A stretch of 6,235 nt of DNA from an uncultured Verrucomicrobiae bacterium (GCA_937927265.1 CALBCO010000106.1:1-6235); one strand, 5' to 3'. Positions 1 to 6,142 are shown, counted from the first letter of the stretch. The notes: generated by a model not told the origin, from the letters alone. Made by a program: numbers and translations.

Positions 1-336
1 CCCGACCTGCTCCGCGCTGCCTTGGAAAATCCGCGGCTTGTCAAAGCGGGGCTGGCTTTGGCCCACGACCTCCAGCAACTCCGGCGCGTGTTTGATTTTC
101 AGGAATGCAACATTGTGGACCTCGGCACGGTGGCGCGGAAAGCCGGTCTACAGAAGACAGGCTTGCGCAACTTGGCTGGGATGTTTTTGGGGTTCCGCCT
201 GCCCAAAGGCCCGCGCACATCCAACTGGGCGCGCGTGGAACTCACCGCCCAGCAACTGCTTTATGCCGCCAGCGACGCTTGGGCTCCCCGCGAACTCTAT
301 CTGCGTTTCCAAGAACTCGATCTGCTGCCGCGCTAA
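1..336 (+). CDS. 3'-5' exonuclease, RNase D/WRN type (DEDDy), C-terminal part
   Basis: Frame 1 is open from the left edge and ends at TAA 334-336, giving 111 visible residues; the N-terminus lies outside the window. The fragment fits the second half of the DNA_pol_A_exo1 fold. An Exo II-like segment (VKAGLALAHDLQQL, visible residues 14-27) supplies an acidic residue at D23. The KGPRTSNW stretch (69-76) matches the conserved K...SNW of this family. Exo III is LLYAASDAW, with Y88 and D92 in the Y-x3-D spacing of DEDDy nucleases. Such enzymes remove nucleotides from the 3' end of RNA or DNA using two metal ions; which substrate applies here cannot be told. The Exo I DxE motif is off the window. 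The protein stops soon after Exo III, so it has no C-terminal HRDC domain, unlike full-length RNase D; it is more like the stand-alone exonuclease domain proteins. It converges on rlmN with overlapping ends. Confidence 0.82.
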   Translation, partial: PDLLRAALENPRLVKAGLALAHDLQQLRRVFDFQECNIVDLGTVARKAGLQKTGLRNLAGMFLGFRLPKGPRTSNWARVELTAQQLLYAASDAWAPRELYLRFQELDLLPR

Positions 337-1496
337 CCCAAGTTGCCATCCAAAGTCCGCTGGTGCGGCGCACGCCAAGTGTGCCGGTGGGGGACAAGGT
401 CAACACCGGCGCTGGCGGGTCGGTTGGTAGCCTCGCGACCGGCACTGCGCGGTTCAGCCAGCTCAGTTTGCAAGCGTAACTGGCCACAGGCGGCATTGAT
501 GTCGGTACCTTTCTCGGTGCGCAACGTGGAAGTGACGCCGCGTTGTTGGAGAACATGCTGAAAAGCCTTGCACCGCGACCGGTCGGGCCGACGCCACGGC
601 AACCCTTCGACGGGGTTGTAGGGGATGAGGTTGACCTTCGCGTGCAGCCGGGCGGCCAGCGCGCCAAGTTTGTGGGCTTGTTCGAGCGAATCGTTGACGC
701 CTTCGATAAGGATAAATTCGAAGGTCAGCATCCGCCCCTTTTTTTGCTGATACTCCGCGCAGGCGGCTTCCAACTCGGCCAGTGGATACTTGCGGTTGAC
801 CGGCATGATTCGTTGCCGGACCTCGTCCGTCGCGCCGTGTAACGAGATCGCCAGGCGAACCTGCAACGGTTCATCCGCGAGCCGGCGGATGCCGGGCACG
901 AGGCCGACGGTGGAGATGGTGATTTTGCGCGCGCCGATGCCCAGCGCCCAGGGGGCGTTGAGAATCCGCAGTGCGCGCAGGACGTTATCGTAATTGGCCA
1001 ACGGTTCGCCCATGCCCATCACGACGATGTTGCGGATGCGCTCGCCACTGAGTTTCTGCACTTGCAAGACCTGGTCCACAATTTCGGCGGCGGTGAGATT
1101 GCGTTGGAGTCCTTTGAGGCCGCTCGCGCAAAACCGGCAACCATAGGCGCAGCCGACTTGCGTGGACACACAGACCGTGTGCCGGTCGCTTTGGCTGGTC
1201 AGCCCCGGCGTGGCCGGGATCAACACTGTTTCGATCAGCACGCCGTCGCAAAGTTGAAAGAGGAACTTCTCTGTCGTGTCGCCCGCCTGTCGGGTTCGCA
1301 CGTTTTGGACGGCATGGAGTTCAAAACTGGCGGTGAGAAATTGCCGCAGCGCCGCCGGCAGGTTGGTCATCTGCTCGAACGAATCGGCGTGTTTCTGGTA
1401 AATCCACTGCAGAATCTGGTCGGCGCGGTAGGGCCGGTCGCAGCGGGCAGCGAGTTCTTCGCGGTAGAACGATTTGATGTTGGGTTTGTCGGCCAC
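333..1496 (-). CDS. rlmN: RlmN, dual-specificity 23S rRNA (A2503-C2)/tRNA (A37-C2) methyltransferase
   Basis: This 387-residue radical-SAM enzyme is expected to methylate C2 of A2503 in 23S rRNA and of A37 in some tRNAs, using SAM both as methyl donor and as radical source. The cluster-binding motif CxxxCxxC is C116, C120 and C123. C109, in HTVCVSTQVGC, matches E. coli Cys118, and C337, in DINAACGQL, matches the methyl-carrying Cys355. GMGEPL (161-166) is the GEP SAM-binding motif, and SLHGATDEVRQRIMPVNRKY (218-237) is typical of the family. The start is a GTG; an in-frame TAG only three codons upstream rules out a longer form, and the RlmN N-terminal domain begins within the first ten residues. 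No Shine-Dalgarno is evident. The protein runs 47 residues past AACGQL, against about 26 in E. coli, and this Arg/His/Pro-rich tail reads into the stop region of the convergent exonuclease gene. Confidence 0.96.
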   Translation of the reverse strand: MADKPNIKSFYREELAARCDRPYRADQILQWIYQKHADSFEQMTNLPAALRQFLTASFELHAVQNVRTRQAGDTTEKFLFQLCDGVLIETVLIPATPGLTSQSDRHTVCVSTQVGCAYGCRFCASGLKGLQRNLTAAEIVDQVLQVQKLSGERIRNIVVMGMGEPLANYDNVLRALRILNAPWALGIGARKITISTVGLVPGIRRLADEPLQVRLAISLHGATDEVRQRIMPVNRKYPLAELEAACAEYQQKKGRMLTFEFILIEGVNDSLEQAHKLGALAARLHAKVNLIPYNPVEGLPWRRPDRSRCKAFQHVLQQRGVTSTLRTEKGTDINAACGQLRLQTELAEPRSAGREATNRPASAGVDLVPHRHTWRAPHQRTLDGNLG

Positions 1497-1541
1497 GGGT
1501 GCAGACTATCAATTTCAGGACGGTTGCGCTAGAGTGCCGGC

Positions 1542-2759
1542 ATGAAACGCGCACGGATTGGGATTGTGCTCTTGGTGTTCACCGGTAGCATCGCGCTGGC
1601 GACAACGGCTGCCGTGCCGCGTCCCGTTGTGACAGACAGCAAGGCGAAGGAACTGGCCAAGCTGGTGACGATGGTCACCGGCCTGGCCATCTCGCCACTG
1701 CTCGCCGTGGGCGCGGTCGGGGCGTATGACTGGTGGATGGCCGACTCCCCGGAACAGAAAGCGCAGTTACCTTGGTACGCGCAGTGGACGTTCTGGTTGC
1801 CGGCGTTGCTGTTGGTCGGCGCGGTGGCCGCCAAGGATGCATTTGGGACAGGGTTGCCGCCCGGCTTGAAGAAACCACTCGATGTGGCCGAAACGATCGA
1901 AAACAAAGTCAGCGGCCTCGTCGCCGCCGGCGCGGTTGTGCCGTCCATCGCGATGATGTTTTCGTCGGCGTTGACTTCGGCCGGCAGCGCGGCGGTGGCG
2001 CCGCCGGTGATGTTGGCTGGTATGGCCGGGATCAATTTCGCGCCGTTGCTGAACATGCTGACGATTCCGTTTGCCGTGACCGCGTATGTGCTGGTCTGGC
2101 TGGTGGCGCATGTGATCAACGTGCTGATTCTCATCAGCCCGATTGGTGCGGTGGACGCGGCATTGAAGGCGTTGCGGACGACATTGCTGGGTGCTCTGAC
2201 CGCGATCCACTTTGTCAACCCATGGGTGGGCGCGGCGTTGTCGGTGATTATCATTATCGTTGCGTACTTCGTGGCGGGCTGGTCGTTTCGGATGCTGGTG
2301 TTCGGGTCGGTGTTCACCTGGGATTTCATGACTCGGCGGCGGAAACGGTTCAAGCCCGCGCCGAATGGCAACTGGATGTTCACTGCCCGCAAACTCGCCA
2401 AGACCCCCGTGCGTACCTATGGCCAGCTCGTGAAAACCGAGGCGGGCCAACTCACCTTTGCATACCGACCGTGGCTGATCGGCCAGAAACAGACAGTGCC
2501 GCTGCCCGAAGGCCGCTACTGCGTCGGGCGCGGTTTGTTCTACCCGGACTTGTCGCTGGTCGACGGCAAGAAAATCAAAGCGGTCTTGACCATGCCGCCG
2601 CGGTACAAGAAGCACGAAGAAGAGATCGGCCAAATTTATGGGATCGTCGAGGTCCGTGACACCGGCTTGCTCAAGGGGCTGAAGGCAATCTGGCGATGGT
2701 TCACGCGCAATTTGTTTGGCAAAGAATCCGCGGAAGCCACCACCGCCGCAACCGCTTGA
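1542..2759 (+). CDS. Multi-spanning inner-membrane protein of unknown function
   Basis: I do not recognise this 405-residue protein. It opens with a signal-peptide-like segment: basic MKRAR, a hydrophobic core at about 7-21, and small residues near ALATTAA (18-24) where cleavage could occur. Further hydrophobic segments follow at about 41-61, 83-98, 124-145, 151-172, 174-199, 209-222 and 230-258, so around six or seven membrane passes are likely. After a basic stop-transfer patch (MTRRRKRFK, 263-271) comes a soluble domain of about 130 residues, presumably cytoplasmic, containing RTYGQL, FAYRPWLIGQKQTVPLPEG and MPPRYKKHEEEIGQ, and a final Ala/Thr-rich tail. The early part, with small-residue-rich helices and KKPLDVAETIENK, recalls DUF4126-type membrane proteins only loosely. 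ATG 1542 is chosen because the signal segment starts there; no good Shine-Dalgarno precedes it. It is divergent from rlmN across 45 nt and ends before a long inverted repeat. Confidence 0.85.
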   Translation: MKRARIGIVLLVFTGSIALATTAAVPRPVVTDSKAKELAKLVTMVTGLAISPLLAVGAVGAYDWWMADSPEQKAQLPWYAQWTFWLPALLLVGAVAAKDAFGTGLPPGLKKPLDVAETIENKVSGLVAAGAVVPSIAMMFSSALTSAGSAAVAPPVMLAGMAGINFAPLLNMLTIPFAVTAYVLVWLVAHVINVLILISPIGAVDAALKALRTTLLGALTAIHFVNPWVGAALSVIIIIVAYFVAGWSFRMLVFGSVFTWDFMTRRRKRFKPAPNGNWMFTARKLAKTPVRTYGQLVKTEAGQLTFAYRPWLIGQKQTVPLPEGRYCVGRGLFYPDLSLVDGKKIKAVLTMPPRYKKHEEEIGQIYGIVEVRDTGLLKGLKAIWRWFTRNLFGKESAEATTAATA

Positions 2760-2800
2760 GACCAAAATCGCGGCGCAGTGGTTGGCGCATACGACCGGCA

Positions 2801-2849
2801 TGAAATGACCGCCAGACTCGGACGTGCAGTCGAGGGAGCGGTCATTTCA
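2801..2849. terminator. Perfect 12-bp inverted repeat between convergent genes, possible bidirectional terminator
   Basis: TGAAATGACCGC (2801-2812) is repeated as its exact reverse complement GCGGTCATTTCA (2838-2849). Within the 25-nt interior, CTCG (2817-2820) can pair with CGAG (2831-2834), so a long stem with an internal loop can form. It lies 41 nt past the membrane-protein stop and about 50 nt past the minigene stop on the other strand, where a shared terminator would sit. No run of T follows either arm beyond the ATTT inside the stem, so it is not a canonical intrinsic terminator. It could instead be an mRNA-stabilising hairpin or a protein-binding palindrome. Confidence 0.4.
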
Positions 2850-2901
2850 GGAGCACGTTTTGGCAGCGCCGTCATGAACTCCAATAAGCTCCGGATTACT
2901 A

Positions 2902-2967
2902 CTACTTCTTCTTCGCCACTTTCTTCTTGGCGACCTTCTTTACGGCTTTCTTCTTTTTCACAGCCAT
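2902..2967 (-). CDS. 21-residue Lys/Ala/Val-rich basic peptide, histone H1-like
   Basis: ATG 2965-2967 opens a 21-codon frame ending at TAG 2902-2904. The product contains only four kinds of residue: Met1, twelve Lys, four Ala and four Val. It is built from four blocks, each an Ala-Val or Val-Ala pair followed by two to four Lys (AVKKKK, AVKK, VAKKK, VAKKK). Nine Lys codons are AAG and three AAA. The case for translation is a near-consensus Shine-Dalgarno at ideal spacing, a pure repeat pattern in this frame, and three stop codons in tandem at the end. Peptides of this kind resemble the tails of histone H1 and of the chlamydial proteins HctA/HctB, which bind nucleic acid by charge, so DNA or RNA binding is the natural inference. 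It lies 151 nt downstream of the deacetylase gene on the same strand and may share its transcript. No folded domain is expected. It could alternatively be a decayed remnant of a longer histone-like gene. Confidence 0.72.
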   Translation of the reverse strand: MAVKKKKAVKKVAKKKVAKKK

Positions 2968-2973
2968 GCTTGC

Positions 2974-2983
2974 TCACCCCCTT
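2974..2983 (-). promoter_or_regulatory. Strong Shine-Dalgarno site of the Lys-rich minigene
   Basis: Read on the minus strand this is AAGGGGGTGA, one mismatch from the ideal AAGGAGGTGA, and it ends 6 nt before the ATG at 2967. It is the best ribosome-binding site of the native genes here, most of which show none, and it is the main reason to regard the 21-codon frame as a real gene. Confidence 0.7.
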
Positions 2984-2986
2984 TCC

Positions 2987-3030
2987 AGCACCGCTGGCGG
3001 TGCTCTTCGATTCAACCGTAGCGGGAGCAC
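2987..3030 (-). promoter_or_regulatory. Alternative hairpins in the leader of the Lys-rich minigene
   Basis: On the minus strand GTGCTC (3030-3025) is followed by GAGCACCGC (3005-2997) and then GCGGTGCT (2994-2987). The middle element can pair either with the upstream copy (6 bp, 19-nt loop) or with the downstream copy (8 bp, very tight loop that probably opens to four bases), but not both. The downstream hairpin ends three bases before the Shine-Dalgarno. This layout could adjust translation or mRNA processing between the deacetylase and the minigene; no ligand or factor can be inferred. The remaining 88 bases up to the deacetylase stop (3031-3118) show nothing I can name, and no convincing separate promoter. 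Confidence 0.35.
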
Positions 3031-3118
3031 TGACAAATAGCCAGCACAAAGACAGAACATGGGAAAATAATTCTGGAGCAACAACGGGAGGCGGTGGCGC
3101 GGTTCGGATTCAATGCAT

Positions 3119-3991
3119 CTAACCCTCCAAGAACGCGGCGATGCAATCGGGCAGATCGGTTGCATAGCCGCCTTCGAGGACGGCAAAGGCCGGTAACGCG
3201 CGCTGGTCGCGCCGACAGAAGCGGGCAACGCTTTGGCCGATGGCCCGGTAGTCCTCAATCTCCACGCCAAGACTGGTGATCGGGTCGCCGACGTAAGCGT
3301 CGAAACCGGCCGAGATGGCCAAAAGTTGCGGGTCGAACGCGCGCAGTTTTTCCAGCGCGTCATCCAGTACGGCGCGGAATTCGCGGCCGGCCGTATGCGG
3401 GGCGACCGGATAATTCAGGCAGTTGCCGCGACTGTGTTGGCCCGTGCCGGGATAACAGGGCGATTGGTGCACAGAGGCGAAAAGTACCCGGTCATCCCCG
3501 TAGAAGATGTCCTCGGTGCCGTTGCCGTGGTGACAATCGAAATCGAGAATAGCGACTCGTTGCACGGTGCCCGCCGCGAGCACTTTGGCGACGGCGATGG
3601 CGAGGTTGTTGAAGTAACAAAACCCCATTACCTGGTCGCGCAGGGCATGATGACCGGGCGGCCGCATCAAAGAAAAGGCGCGGCGGCCGGCCAGCGCCTC
3701 TTGGGCAGCCAACACGGCGGCGCCGGCGGCGAGCCGGGCCAGTTCGTAGATAGTGGGAAACCACGGCGTGTCTGCGTCCTGATAAGCGCCCGTTTGGACG
3801 GCGCGCAGGAGTGCGGGGGTGTGGACGCGTAGCAGGTCGTCGGCCGCGCAGAGAACGGGTTGGCGCCAGTCGTAACCGGCATTTTTCAGGCGGGCCACAG
3901 CCCGGCGGACGCGGTCGGGATGTTCGGGGTGACCGGGTGCGGCGTAATCCGCACAGCGCGGGGAATGAATGATGACGCCAGGCGCGTTCAT
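3119..3991 (-). CDS. Zinc-dependent deacetylase, class II HDAC/acetylpolyamine amidohydrolase family
   Basis: The 290-residue protein has the arginase/deacetylase fold that hydrolyses acetyl-amide bonds of acetyl-lysine, acetylpolyamines or similar small amides. The motifs come in family order: GHPEHPDRV (20-28), MRPPGHHA (109-116) with the catalytic histidine pair H114/H115, GFCYFNN (123-129), ILDFDCHHGNGT (148-159) with zinc ligands D152 and H154, HQSPCYPGTG (175-184), SAGFDAYVGDP (227-237) with the third zinc ligand D231, and LEGGY (272-276) with the transition-state tyrosine Y276. It should therefore be active. The open frame extends 67 codons further upstream, but homology begins at the ATG at 3991 (MNAPGVIIHSPRC), and the longer form would run into the ftsH promoter region and start codon. 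No Shine-Dalgarno precedes this ATG; a promoter-like -10 lies 8 nt before it, which suggests a leaderless mRNA. A Lys-rich minigene follows downstream on the same strand. The true substrate is unknown. Confidence 0.92.
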   Translation of the reverse strand: MNAPGVIIHSPRCADYAAPGHPEHPDRVRRAVARLKNAGYDWRQPVLCAADDLLRVHTPALLRAVQTGAYQDADTPWFPTIYELARLAAGAAVLAAQEALAGRRAFSLMRPPGHHALRDQVMGFCYFNNLAIAVAKVLAAGTVQRVAILDFDCHHGNGTEDIFYGDDRVLFASVHQSPCYPGTGQHSRGNCLNYPVAPHTAGREFRAVLDDALEKLRAFDPQLLAISAGFDAYVGDPITSLGVEIEDYRAIGQSVARFCRRDQRALPAFAVLEGGYATDLPDCIAAFLEG

Positions 3992-3999
3992 GGTACGTG

Positions 4000-4028
4000 A
4001 GCATATTCCGATTGCGTCGCCGGGGCAA
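4000..4028 (-). promoter_or_regulatory. Candidate sigma70-type promoter of the deacetylase gene
   Basis: On the minus strand TTGCCC (4028-4023) and TATGCT (4005-4000) are separated by 17 bp. Each matches the consensus at four of six positions. The -10 ends 8 nt before the ATG at 3991, so the predicted transcript start falls on or within a few bases of the start codon. Confidence 0.4.
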
Positions 4029-4039
4029 CCGCCGTTATA

Positions 4040-4068
4040 TTGCAGACACTGGGGTCGTGTGCTAGGTT
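4040..4068 (+). promoter_or_regulatory. Candidate promoter of ftsH
   Basis: TTGCAG (4040-4045) and TAGGTT (4063-4068) are 17 bp apart, with a TGC just before the -10 as in extended -10 promoters. Each hexamer matches the consensus at only three positions, so this is a weak call. Transcription would begin about 15-17 nt before the ATG at 4092, where only a poor GGGA sequence could serve as ribosome-binding site. Confidence 0.28.
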
Positions 4069-4091
4069 GCGCGCGCTTCGGGAATCCAATC

Positions 4092-6098
4092 ATGGACGAA
4101 AAACCTTCACGAATTCCGCGGTTCAAAGGCTCGACGGACGGTGGGCGCGACCCGTTTTTTTCCAAACGTCTCGCGATTGTCTGGGTGGTCATCTTGCTCG
4201 TGGTGCCGCTGTTCGTCTGGCTGCGGCAACAACAAGCGCAACCCGAGGAGGTGCCCTACAGCCGGCTCAAAACGATGGTCGAGCAAGGCCAAGTCAAAAA
4301 CGTGAAGTTCGTGGAGGGTCTGGGGGCGTTGTTGAGTATACGCGGCGAATATCTGCCGGCCGACAAGACGGGTGCGACGCCCGTCAAGTTCACCAGCAAA
4401 GTGGTCAAGAGCGATGAGATTCTGAAGTTTTTTGAGGCGCACCAGCTCACGCCCGATTTCGAGGAAGCGAACCAGTTCTGGGTACAGTTCTTTTGGTCGG
4501 CGCTGCCGTTTGTGTTGTTCGTGGTGCTGTTGTATTTCGTGTTCATCCGGCAACTGAAGATGGCCGGCAAGGGCGCGATGAGTTTTGGCAAGTCGCGCGC
4601 GCGAATGTTGAGCCGCGACCGCAACAAGATCACCTTCAAGGAAGTGGCCGGGATGCGCGAGGCCAAGGAGGAAGTCGAGGAGATCATCCAATTTCTGCGC
4701 GACCCGAAAAAATTTCAGCGGCTGGGCGGCCGCATCCCGAAGGGGGTGTTGATGGTCGGCCCGCCGGGCACGGGCAAGACCCTGCTGGCGAAGGCGATTG
4801 CCGGCGAGGCGGATGTGCCGTTCTTTTCGATCAGCGGGTCGGATTTCGTGGAGATGTTTGTCGGCGTTGGCGCGAGCCGCGTGCGCGACATGTTTGAGCA
4901 GGGCAAGAAGAACGCACCGTGCATTATTTTTATTGATGAGATTGACGCGGTGGGCCGGTCGCGGTTCAGCGGCATCGGCGGCGGCCACGATGAACGCGAG
5001 CAGACGTTGAACGCATTGCTCGTCGAGATGGACGGTTTCGACACGCAGGAAGGCGTGATCATTATTGCCGCCACAAACCGGCCCGACGTGCTCGACGCGG
5101 CGCTGTTGCGTCCGGGGCGGTTCGACCGGCAGATCGTCATTGACATGCCGGACCTCAGCGAGCGCGAGGAAATCCTCAAGGTCCACGCCCGCAACGTCAA
5201 AGTCGCCAAAGATGTGGATTTCAAGGTCATCGCCCGCGGTACGCCCGGCTTCAGCGGGGCGGACCTGGCCAATCTGATGAATGAAGCCGCGTTGTTAGCG
5301 GCGCGCCATGACAAGAAGTTTGTGGACATGGAGGAACTGGAGGAAGCGCGCGACAAAGTCCGTTGGGGGCGCGAACGGCGCAGCCGGGTGCTTGACGAAA
5401 AGGATAAGAAAATCACAGCCTACCACGAGGCGGGTCATGCCCTAGTCATGTCGTCCCTGGAACACACCGAACCCTTGCACAAGGTGACGATCATCCCGCG
5501 CGGGGTGTTTTTGGGCGCGACGTTTTCATTGCCAGAGAAAGACAAGTACAGTGAGAGTCGGAAACAGTTGCTCGATGTGATTGCCGGCGTCATGGGTGGG
5601 CGGATCGCGGAGGAATTGATTTTCGGCGATTGCACCAGCGGCGCCGCCGGCGACATCCGCCAAGCGACGCACATTGCCCGCAAGATGGTCACCGAATGGG
5701 GCATGAGCGACAAGATCGGCATGGTCAACGTCAGCGACCATGAGGAACACATGTTTCTCGGCCGCGACCTGTTCAAAGGCCGGGAAGTCAGCGAACAGAC
5801 CGCGCGCGAGATTGATGAGGAGGTCCGGCGGATCATTGACCAATGCTATGCGCGGGCGAAAGACATCCTCACCCAAAAACGGGACAAGCTCGTGGCGCTG
5901 GCCGAGGCGTTGCTCGAATACGAAACCCTCGACGCCAGCGAGTTGACGGAAATCATCACCACGGGCAAACTCACCAATCCGCCCCGGCGCGGCGCCGGCA
6001 TGGGCACAGCGGCCCCGCCCGCAGCGCCAGCGGCGGCAACGGCACAACCGGACGTTTTACCCGCGCCCGGGATCGGTCCAAGTCCCGCCAACGCCTAA
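4092..6098 (+). CDS. ftsH: FtsH, membrane-anchored AAA+ ATP-dependent zinc protease
   Basis: This 668-residue protease is expected to form a hexamer in the inner membrane and to unfold and degrade misassembled membrane proteins and short-lived regulators. Two transmembrane helices (about 27-44 and 133-152) flank a periplasmic domain. The AAA+ module has Walker A GPPGTGKT (223-230), the pore-loop FVG (256-258), Walker B CIIFIDEID (277-285), and a second region of homology ending in PGRFDR with arginine fingers R343 and R346. The peptidase site is HEAGH (445-449), with ligands H445 and H449 and catalytic E446; D521 in GAAGDIRQAT is the third zinc ligand. All key residues are present. The C-terminus is a Pro/Ala-rich tail from about 630. 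The frame is open upstream to 3969, but ATG 4092 is chosen because the extra 41 residues are unlike FtsH and overlap the deacetylase start. An IS element begins directly after the stop codon. Confidence 0.97.
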   Translation: MDEKPSRIPRFKGSTDGGRDPFFSKRLAIVWVVILLVVPLFVWLRQQQAQPEEVPYSRLKTMVEQGQVKNVKFVEGLGALLSIRGEYLPADKTGATPVKFTSKVVKSDEILKFFEAHQLTPDFEEANQFWVQFFWSALPFVLFVVLLYFVFIRQLKMAGKGAMSFGKSRARMLSRDRNKITFKEVAGMREAKEEVEEIIQFLRDPKKFQRLGGRIPKGVLMVGPPGTGKTLLAKAIAGEADVPFFSISGSDFVEMFVGVGASRVRDMFEQGKKNAPCIIFIDEIDAVGRSRFSGIGGGHDEREQTLNALLVEMDGFDTQEGVIIIAATNRPDVLDAALLRPGRFDRQIVIDMPDLSEREEILKVHARNVKVAKDVDFKVIARGTPGFSGADLANLMNEAALLAARHDKKFVDMEELEEARDKVRWGRERRSRVLDEKDKKITAYHEAGHALVMSSLEHTEPLHKVTIIPRGVFLGATFSLPEKDKYSESRKQLLDVIAGVMGGRIAEELIFGDCTSGAAGDIRQATHIARKMVTEWGMSDKIGMVNVSDHEEHMFLGRDLFKGREVSEQTAREIDEEVRRIIDQCYARAKDILTQKRDKLVALAEALLEYETLDASELTEIITTGKLTNPPRRGAGMGTAAPPAAPAAATAQPDVLPAPGIGPSPANA

Positions 6099-6115
6099 GA
6101 GCCTATCCCAAAACC
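6099..6115 (+). repeat. Putative left terminal inverted repeat of the IS element
   Basis: GAGCCTATCCCAAAACC is assigned from its position at the element edge and its likeness to IS5-family ends. Its partner lies outside the window, so the length of the repeat is not established. Confidence 0.5.
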
Positions 6116-6125
6116 TTGTCTAGGA

Positions 6126-6134
6126 TGCTATAAT
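6126..6134 (+). promoter_or_regulatory. Extended -10 promoter of the transposase
   Basis: TGCTATAAT combines a perfect TATAAT (6129-6134) with the TGn extension. No good -35 is seen at 17 bp, which extended -10 promoters can do without. Transcription would begin near 6141, just before the ribosome-binding site. Confidence 0.6.
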
Positions 6135-6142
6135 GGGCCGAC

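Noticed and set aside
1529..2801. Long minus-strand frames (290 and 344 codons) opposite the membrane protein.
   Set aside because: They are antisense shadows of a GC-rich gene: composition is skewed and no motif or ribosome-binding site supports them, while the plus frame shows a clean signal segment and membrane helices.
2987..3004. The hairpin as an intrinsic terminator of the deacetylase transcript.
   Set aside because: It is followed on the minus strand by GGAAAGGGGG rather than a T tract, so an intrinsic terminator is unlikely.
2636..3049. A 137-codon minus-strand frame covering the minigene in another frame, rich in Glu/Lys, reachable from the minigene by a -1 shift at AAA AAG.
   Set aside because: Its acidic repeats are the frame-shifted reading of the AAG runs, it has no initiation signal of its own, and it runs into the membrane-protein gene on the opposite strand. 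The dnaX-type A AAA AAG heptamer is not complete here (G AAA AAG).
3969..4091. Upstream extension of the ftsH frame by 41 residues.
   Set aside because: The extra residues are unlike FtsH, overlap the deacetylase start codon, and lie upstream of the candidate ftsH promoter; normal FtsH begins at 4092.
3992..4192. Upstream extension of the deacetylase frame by 67 residues.
   Set aside because: Family similarity begins at the ATG at 3991; the extension would cross the ftsH start and the candidate promoter.
4107..5186. A 359-codon minus-strand frame opposite ftsH.
   Set aside because: It is the antisense of a fully motif-supported FtsH; its His/Arg/Leu-rich content has the look of a shadow frame.
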